From the NCBI GenBank assembly GCA_030549205.1, contig JAUKTV010000003.1, positions 2,790,001-2,854,000 on the forward strand: a stretch of 64,000 bases of DNA, in the 5' to 3' direction. The translations under genes were made by a program, and so were the position numbers. Shown here piece by piece: positions 57,571-64,000 of the stretch. Under the pieces are notes generated by a model. That model did not search any database and was not told where the DNA came from. It saw only the letters and a program-made list of their open reading frames with translations. The stretch is from Apiosordaria backusii. Lineage: Eukaryota > Ascomycota > Sordariomycetes > Sordariales > Lasiosphaeriaceae. Within the stretch, counting starts at the first letter, position 1. The number at the start of each line of letters is the position of its first letter.

Positions 57571-59382
57571 ATGGGCTGGGAAGATGGAGTGAATTCAAGA
57601 ACAAACCCACCTACAGACGACGATAAATCGGACGCGATGAACTCTCACACTGGTACCGGGTGGCAAAAGCTTTCTTCAAACGGGGGCCAAGAGCAAAGGA
57701 ATGAAGATGGTCGAGGGAGAGGCTCGGGTGAGATCCAGATTGAATTGAATGAAACTGCGACATCCACGACAGCAGCGGCAGATGGTATGGGGAAGAAAAA
57801 GACAGACGGAGGGGATGGGACGAGTGTGATGGCGGCCGAGATGGTCGAGTATAAAGTGTACAAGAGGAGGTGGTTTGGACTTGTGCAGTTGACATTGTTG
57901 AATGTGATTGTTAGTTGGGATGTAAGTCTTTATCATTCCATTGGTTTAAATCTGGGGTGGTGGTGGTGGTTTAACGGTTGTTGGTTCACCGTTGCAACAC
58001 GCTACTTGAAGCACAAATCCTCCCGTTTTCTTGAGGAATATGTCCCAAAACTGACCAGTATGGCAGTGGCTCACCTTCTCCCCCGTCGCCAGCCATGCCG
58101 CCCGCTATTTTTCAACAAATGAAACGACTATCAACTGGCTCAGCACTGCTTTTCTTTTTGCGTTTACCTTCATCACTCCGGTGGTGATTTACGTGTTACA
58201 TCTGGGCCCGAAACCGTCCATTGTCACCGCGGCAGCCTTGATTCTCATCGGAAACTGGATCCGGTATGCTGGGTGTCACTCCTCCTCGGGGGGTTATTTG
58301 GGGTGGTGATGTTCGGACAGATCCTCACCGGCCTCGCTCAGCCATTTGTCCTGGCCGCTCCGTCAAGATACTCCGACCTTTGGTTCACCAACCGCGGCCG
58401 TGTGGCTGCCACCGCCTTGACTTCTCTTGCCAACCCTTTCGGGGCAGCATTGGGGCAGTTGATCATCCCATTCTGGGTCTCTAACCCAAGCGATATCTCT
58501 AGAATGGTGTTATACGTCTCCATCATCGTATGTTTCCCCCCTTTTTCACCTTCCCATTACCGCTGACTAACATTACCATGTCACGTAAAGTCAACCGTCT
58601 GCTCCCTCCCAGCCTTCTTCATCCCCGCCCGACCACCCACCCCCGTGGCACCATCTGCCCAAACCCCAAAGCTGTCCCTTGTATCCTCGGCCAAGATCCT
58701 CTTCCGCCAACCAGAATTCTATTTGTTGTTCATCCCCTTTGCAGTCTACGTCGGCCTATTCAACTCCATCTCTTCCCTCCTTAACCAAATTTTGCTTCCG
58801 TACGGCTACAACGACGAAGAAGCCGGCATCGCCGGAGCGCTCCTCATAGTCGTCGGTCTCGTCACCTCAGCCATCACCTCCCCTTTGATCGACCGCTATA
58901 AATCCTACCTGCTCACCATCCGCATTGCCGTTCCTCTTATCGGCCTCTGCTACCTAATATTCATCTTCATGCCCGCCACCAGAGATTCCGCCGGGGTGGC
59001 AGGGCCGTACGTGATCATGGCTGTGATGGGGGCAGCGAGCTTTAGTCTGGTTCCGGTGGTGGTGGAGTTTTTGGTGGAGCTGACGCATCCGATCAGCCCG
59101 GAGGTGACGTCCACGCTGGCGTGGTCGGGGGGGCAGGTGCTGGGCGGGGTGTTTATTGTTGTGAGTGGGGCGCTGAAGGAGAATGAGGGGAGCCCGAGGG
59201 GGGATATGGAGAGGGCGTTGATTTTTCATGCGGTTTTGGCGTTGGTGGCGGTGCCGCTGCCGTTGTGTTTGGGGTTGTTTGGACGGAGGGAGAAGTTGGA
59301 GTTGAGACGGGTGAGGAGTGATGATGAGGTTGAGAGGGGGAGACGGGAGGGAGAGGAGGGCGTTGTGGTTGGGGCGAAGTAG
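57571..59382 (+). CDS. FLVCR-type major facilitator transporter
   Basis: Exons 57571-57921, 58067-58527 and 58591-59382. The N-terminal 100 residues are hydrophilic. Twelve membrane helices follow, with FLVCR-family landmarks: RRWFGLVQLTLLN before helix 1, NWLSTAFLFAFT, GNWIRYAG, GQILTGLAQPFVLAAP and NRGRVAATALTSLANPFGAALG. Human FLVCR1/2 carry choline, ethanolamine or haem; the fungal substrate is unknown. Exon 2 is out of frame after 58288-58293, a G6 run; one extra G restores about 534 aa and makes both flanking intron phases agree, so I treat it as an assembly indel. The last 400 bases are extremely G-rich on the coding strand. Convergent with the next gene, 231 bp apart. Confidence 0.87.
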
Positions 59383-59613
59383 CCTGACTGGGTTGGTGGT
59401 TTCTGTTGTTGGTGTGGTTTGATGTTGGCGTTGTTGTTATTGTCGCTGTGGTTGTGTGTGCTTTACGGATACCTATGTGCGTACCTAAGTTGATGATACC
59501 CCAAGTCTTGAGTTGTTTCTTGTTATTCAGTCTAGTCTTGTTTGAAGGAACGATATCTTCATCCTACCTGGGAGACCGTAACCCCGTCCTTAATCCGACA
59601 GCTATAATACCCA

Positions 59614-60701
59614 TTACAGCCCGTGTTTCAACCCATCTTTCAACTTATCGACCTTGGCTTTAACCTTTGACTTGTCAGGCAGCCGTAAGGATTTCAAACG
59701 GCGGAGGATATTCATCTTGTCTGGGGGCTGCTGAGTAGCTTGTTGGTGTTGTTCTTGCTTTTCTTCTCCGTCCTTTTTCTCGTTGCTGTGGTGTGGTAGT
59801 CGACTCGGTTGTGTTTCCTCTTCATTTACCCTAGTATCGACTCGGTTGTGTTTCCTCTTCATATACCCTAGTATCGACTCGGTTGTGTTTCCTCTTCATA
59901 TACCCTAGTATTATCAATATCAACACCCTGTCTGGTTGAACTGGTCGAGTCATCTTCGTTGGCCATATCAGGCAAAGGCGTAAAAGAAGGCTGGTGGTGG
60001 CCGCTAACGGTATTCTGGTCTGGTGATGTTTGGTCTGACACTGTGCCGGCGACAGTATCCGTAGTAGAGGAGGAGGAGTCAGCATTGATGACCTCCTCGA
60101 GTAGCGGCGAACCAACCGTCTCCTCATTAAGTCTCTCTTTATCGCCGTCCTGTGAATCCGCTTCTTCTTCTTCTTCTTCTTCTTCTTCTTCTTCTTCTTC
60201 TTCTTCTTCTTCTTCTTCTTCTTCTTCTTCTTCTTCTTCTTCTTCTTCTTCTTCTTCTTCTTCTTCTTCTTCTTCTTCTTCTCTTCTTCTTCTTCTTCTT
60301 CTTCTTCTTCTTCTTCTTCTTCTTCTTCTTCTTCTTCTTCTCTTCTTCTTCTTCTTCTTCTTCTTGTTGTTGTTGTTGTTGTTGTTGAGATAATCCTGCA
60401 GCCTTTCTTTGATGGCGTTCTCTCTGTACTCGTGACCGTTCTCATGGTCATGGTTGATGCCGTTGTCGTTGTCGTCGCCGTCGTCGGTATACCTCCCACA
60501 CCACCGAGACAGGGAATACCCCTCGGTGAATACTCTGAGCGCACGCTGGTAGCTGTCCTCTAGCTCGCCGATCTTGTTGTTTAGGATGGCTTGTTTGGAG
60601 GTTGAGTGCCAGTGTGGGATCATGGGGATATCTTTTGATAGGGGAGGGGAGGGAGAGGGTAAGGAGGTGTAAGAGTTTGAAGCAGCGACGTGGAGATGCA
60701 T
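59614..60701 (-). CDS. Low-complexity protein whose frame is split by a 37-bp tandem repeat
   Basis: From the ATG at 60701 (an upstream in-frame ATG is at 60833) the frame runs to a stop at 59868 (277 aa). The first 90 residues look folded (KQAILNNKIGELEDSYQRALRVF). Then come Asn, Lys, Arg and Glu runs encoded by GTT/CTT repeats, and a Ser/Asp/Thr-rich part. The stop lies within three tandem 37-bp units. If only one unit were present, the same frame would continue through EEETQPSRLPHHSNEKK to a basic C-terminus (KSLRLPDKSKVKAKVDKL) and stop at 59614, giving 337 aa. Removing 74 bp makes the whole length a multiple of three. The gene is therefore either truncated by repeat expansion in this strain or the repeat number is misassembled. 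Function unknown. Confidence 0.5.
59800..59910. repeat. Three tandem copies of a 37-bp minisatellite
   Basis: Copies at 59800-59836, 59837-59873 and 59874-59910. Copies 2 and 3 are identical and copy 1 differs at one base (CATTTA for CATATA). Since 37 is not a multiple of three, each copy shifts the reading frame of the overlapping minus-strand gene by one. Confidence 0.95.
60161..60365. repeat. 205-bp (CTT)n / (GAA)n microsatellite followed by (GTT)n
   Basis: Nearly pure CTT repeat with two interruptions near 60281 and 60340, each a loss of one T, followed by a GTT tract to about 60386. Inside the minus-strand gene the tract is read as Lys, then Arg, then Glu runs because the interruptions shift the frame; AAG, AGA and GAA are all sense codons. 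Confidence 0.95.
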
Positions 60702-61019
60702 GTTGTTTCGTTTCTGTCTTGAAGTCTGTTTGGGCTGGATGGATGGATGGTATATCACGGATGAGAGTAAAAGAGAGAAAGAAGAAAGAGACAGCAAACA
60801 TTTTATCCGTACACATCTCCTCCCAAACTTCATGGTCTAAAGTCAAGCCACGACAAACTCTCTCACAAACTCTTCCGCGTGGTCCCTCAAGGCTTGCCAC
60901 AGAAAGTATAATGCCCAATATACATACATGCCATGGTATAATAAACTCTTTTACACAACCTCAACCTCCACATCTCAACCTTGCCCATTACCTCTAAAAC
61001 TACCCCCTCACAGCACCGC
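60702..61019. other. Intergenic between DBP9 and low-complexity gene
   Basis: Promoter/leader of the low-complexity gene and 3' flank of DBP9. Part may be coding if the ATG at 60833 is used. Confidence 0.4.
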
Positions 61020-63133
61020 TCATTTTTTCCTCCTAACCTTAAACGTCTTCAACGGATCCCCCTTCCTCCCCCCGCCAACCTTGAACGACCTCCCCTTCCC
61101 CTTCCCTCCAAACTTCCCCTTGTGCTTCTTGTCTTTATCCAGCTTCTTGAACGGCACGAACCCGACCGACGCCTTGGTGAGTTCCTTTTTGGCTTCCTTA
61201 GGTAGCAAATAATCCGGGACGTGCTTCAGATGGGCCTGCTGTCTGGCCTTGTGGCCTAGCTCGCCGTCGTGGCGGAGGTGGGAGAGCTCGGCGGGGTTCT
61301 CTTCAAAGTATCTTTGAAACTATTAGTTATGCTGTGGGGAAAGAAGGAGATAATTAAAACATACCTCTTCAAAGTTTCGCTCCTCAGCAGCTCCTGTCTG
61401 AGTTCCCTCGTCCTCGCTTCCCTGATTGCCACCTTTGTTACGGCGCGGAGGGCTGGTTAAATTGTTAGCTTGTTATTCGATGATAATGATAGAAGAAAAG
61501 AGGACATACCATCATTCATACGATACCTAAACGCCTCCATCTGCTCCTTGCTAAAATTATACGGCTCCAGCTTCCTGTTCATCTTCGCCTGCGCCCTCAC
61601 AATCTTGGCCAGCACCTTCTCGTCCCTCTCGCAGCTCTTTATCGACGTCGGCTTGTGCTTCCCGTACAGATCCTTGGGAATCACAAACGAAATCGCAATG
61701 CCCGTGCGACCCGCTCTCGCCGTCCGGCCGATGCGGTGGGTATACGATGACGCTGACGTCGGCAGATCAAAGTTGACAACCGCCGCAACATTCTTGAAGT
61801 CGATGCCCCTCGAAACACCATACTCCTCATCCCTCTTCCCCCCCTCCTCCCCTTGTTGTTCTTCTTTTGTTTCTTCCCCTCCTCCCCCTCCCCCTCCTTC
61901 TCATCCTCCTTCTCCTCCTCCTCCTTTTCATCCCCAAAAACCTCACTCCTCTCATCGCTCGCAATAATAATATCATAAATCCCCCTATTAAACTCCTCAA
62001 TCACCTTAATCCTCGTATTCACCGGCAGCTCCGAGTTCAGAATACAGCTCCTAATCGAAAACTGCTCAAAAAACAGCTTCAGCCGATAACTCCTGTCAAT
62101 ATCCCCCACAAAGATCAAACACGGCCCCTTGATCAGCTGCAGCTTGAAAATCAAGTAACTTATCAGCCACTTGTCATCCTCCCCACACTTGACATAAAAC
62201 TGCGTCAGCTTCTCATCCTCCTCCCCAAACTCCTCACTCAACTCCAGCACCGTCGGATTCCGGCACTTAAGGATCCCTTTTAGGGTATCCAACTCAGCAG
62301 ACAACAACGTAGCCGACATCATCGTCGTCTGCACCCCCCCTTGGGCACACACGTCGCAAGGTTCTCCATGTCCTTTTCATACCCATAACTCAGCACCAAA
62401 TCCGCCTCATCCAACACCAACCACCTCAGCTTCTCCAACTTCAACGCCTTAGCCTCAACACTCTTCCACGCCCTCGCCGGCGTGGACACCACCACATCAG
62501 GCCCATTCGCCAGCAGGCTCCTCTCCACCGCGTCAGAGACATTCTCCGTTAGCTTCGCCGCCGTGACATCCCTCCCGCAGAACACCGAAAGCTCCTCGAT
62601 AACTTTATAAACTTGATCGGCGAGTTCGCGCGTAGGGACGAGTATCAATCCCGCCGTGTAGGGGGCCGACGTAGTATTATTCTCGGTCTATTCACCCACA
62701 CACATAGCGTTAGCAATCAGAATTACCATCTCTCAAGACATTTCAAGACAGGTTGCCCAGATAGACAGAGACCGTAGACAGAGAGTGCATACCTTCTTCA
62801 ACTTCAAAACCCCCTCCAGCACAGGCAGTACATACGCCGCCGTCTTCCCGCTCCCCGTCTTCGCCTTGCAGAGCACATCCTCCCCCTCAGCGCAAGCGGG
62901 ATCGCCCTCCGCTGCACAAGCGTCGGCTTCTCAAAGTTTTGCTTCGCGACCGCCTGGACCAGTCGCGGGTCCAATCCCAGCTCGGCGAACGACAGCTCCT
63001 TCTCTGGCTCTGTTGTTGTCTCGGTCTTTTTCTTCTTGTCCTTCTTTTCCTTCTTCTTCTCGGGTTGTTGTTGTTCTTCAGCGACAGCCGCCGCTAGTGG
63101 CTCCTCGTCGTCTTGGTTGAGTTTGCGCTTCAT
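61020..63133 (-). CDS. dbp9: DEAD-box RNA helicase DBP9 (60S ribosome biogenesis)
   Basis: Exons 63133-62793, 62687-61510, 61452-61365 and 61311-61020. With three one-base corrections the phases of all three introns agree and the product is 633 aa. Motifs in order: Q-motif region (FEKPTLVQRRAIPLAL), Walker A AKTGSGKT, PTRELA, DEAD (VLDEADLVLSYGYE), SAT (MMSATL), an acidic insertion of Glu/Lys, EYGVSRGIDFKNVA and HRIGRTARAG. The tail is very basic (KFGGKGKGRSFK, TFKVRRKK). DBP9 acts in the nucleolus on 27S pre-rRNA processing. Frame breaks occur at C runs on the plus strand at 62882-62886, 62334-62340 and 61838-61844. Each is healed by one more G on the coding strand, and sequence identity to the family continues directly on the other side, so these are most likely assembly indels. 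Confidence 0.93.
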
Positions 63134-64000
63134 GATTGTTGCTGTTGTGGCAGGCGAGAAATTGCTGATGGATGGGTGGTGGGTGGAAAGACAGTTTGCG
63201 ATGCAAAGATGTTTTTTTGGAGTCCCGTCTCCAGCAGCAAGCAGCGCGCCAACCACAGCACAAAAGGGCCCCGAAAATTTTGGAGCTGCCCCAGTCCGCT
63301 GAATTTCTTATCCGTCGCTGCGATAAGATAAGATTGCGAGGGGTGACCCACTAAAGCGCATGACGGTCCAAGCTTGTTCCCCGCAAAGCTTAATTGACCC
63401 CTTGTCAGCTGGCCACCAGGGTCCTCACTCTCAGCATCATCTCAGCTGTTGATAGCCTTATCAATTAATTCACTGTTCAATTAAACATCAGACAAGGTAT
63501 TCCAGATATACATTCAGCACTGTTTAGACTTCACCATGAACTATATGAACCAGAGAATGGAAAACTACAGAATCAATTGCAAACTACCCCGTAAAACTCA
63601 TCGCCTAAGCATAAATAACCAGGACACATCTGTGAAACTATCATTACCACACGTTGCCGTTGCGCTTCCGAGAACTCCCTCCGCCGTCGTCCAACCGGCC
63701 CCATCCAGGCCAGAAAAAACCGAGGAAAACACAAGACAGGGTGTGACCACGTGAGAAGTCATCGCCGAGAATACTTTTGCAAGACCGACCGAGGAAAAAA
63801 GACTCCCGTAATAACAAACTGATCCATACGTCAACCGTACAACGCCTGCCGAAATCCGACACTTCATTCCTGAACCGCAATGGCCCAGTTGGCCTGTATC
63901 GGGTCCAAGTCAAATACCAACAAAATCCAATCATCGCGGCTGCGAACAGGGCCCGACGCAGCTGATCAAGACAGTCTGCTCAGGACCATTGTTCATAAAA
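63134..64000. other. Promoter of DBP9 and window end
   Basis: No gene recognised; frames up to 96 codons without motifs. Confidence 0.4.

Noticed and set aside
1..64000. CRISPR arrays, bacterial operons, secondary-metabolite or viral genes
   Set aside because: No regularly spaced direct repeats, no polyketide or peptide synthetase domains and no viral hallmark proteins were seen.

Overview
The window looks like chromosomal DNA of a filamentous ascomycete, most likely a Sordariomycete close to the Sordariales. The reasons are short GT-AG introns (mostly 50-80 nt) with CTRAC-type branch sites, dispersed single 5S rRNA genes of Neurospora type (one with a TATA box at -29), intron-bearing nuclear tRNA genes, and fungus-specific families: Zn2Cys6 regulators, Crh-type GH16 and GH47 wall/secretory enzymes, ERG27 and L-galactonate dehydratase. 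No bacterial, viral or CRISPR signature was seen. Gene models below were built by reading splice sites and phases by eye.

Layout. 0-11 kb is gene-poor: a tRNA-Asp, a GPI-anchored Crh-type wall transglycosidase, a SIRT5-like sirtuin, then a field of decayed repeats, two 5S-type sequences in opposite orientation, and between them the remains of a P-loop / aerolysin-like gene. 12-24 kb holds two Zn2Cys6 regulators, a GNAT acetyltransferase and an OB-fold protein with an (SQ)8 tract, all on the minus strand. The OB-fold gene is divergent from ERG27. 24-33 kb holds a tRNA-His-like gene, a 74-residue conserved small protein, a CCC1/VIT1 vacuolar metal transporter, a DJ-1/PfpI protein divergent from L-galactonate dehydratase, a tRNA-Gly and a secreted-pathway GH47 mannosidase. 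35-46 kb holds ERCC1/RAD10, a Ser-rich unknown, an Apd1-like thioredoxin-fold [2Fe-2S] protein, a 350-bp MITE with perfect 41-bp inverted ends, and a large GBD/FH3 (Rid1-like) protein. About 6.1 kb without a recognisable gene follows. 52-63 kb holds a WBP2-like PPxY protein with an 11-nt first exon, QCR6, an FLVCR-type transporter, a low-complexity protein split by repeats, and the ribosome-biogenesis helicase DBP9.

Functional links are mostly housekeeping: sterol synthesis, iron/haem-type transport, respiration, DNA repair, ribosome biogenesis, wall and glycan processing and pectin-sugar catabolism. No secondary-metabolite or other tight cluster is visible.

Two window-wide signals stand out. 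First, at least nine reading-frame breaks in four otherwise good genes (ERCC1, Rid1-like, FLVCR-like, DBP9) are each repaired by one extra G in a coding-strand G run, which points to homopolymer under-calling in the assembly rather than pseudogenes. Second, several genes switch sharply within the coding region from C-rich to G-rich coding strand. The most unusual single locus is at 59.6-60.7 kb, where three copies of a 37-bp repeat decide whether the two halves of a protein are in one frame, next to a 205-bp GAA/TTC tract that is open in all three frames.
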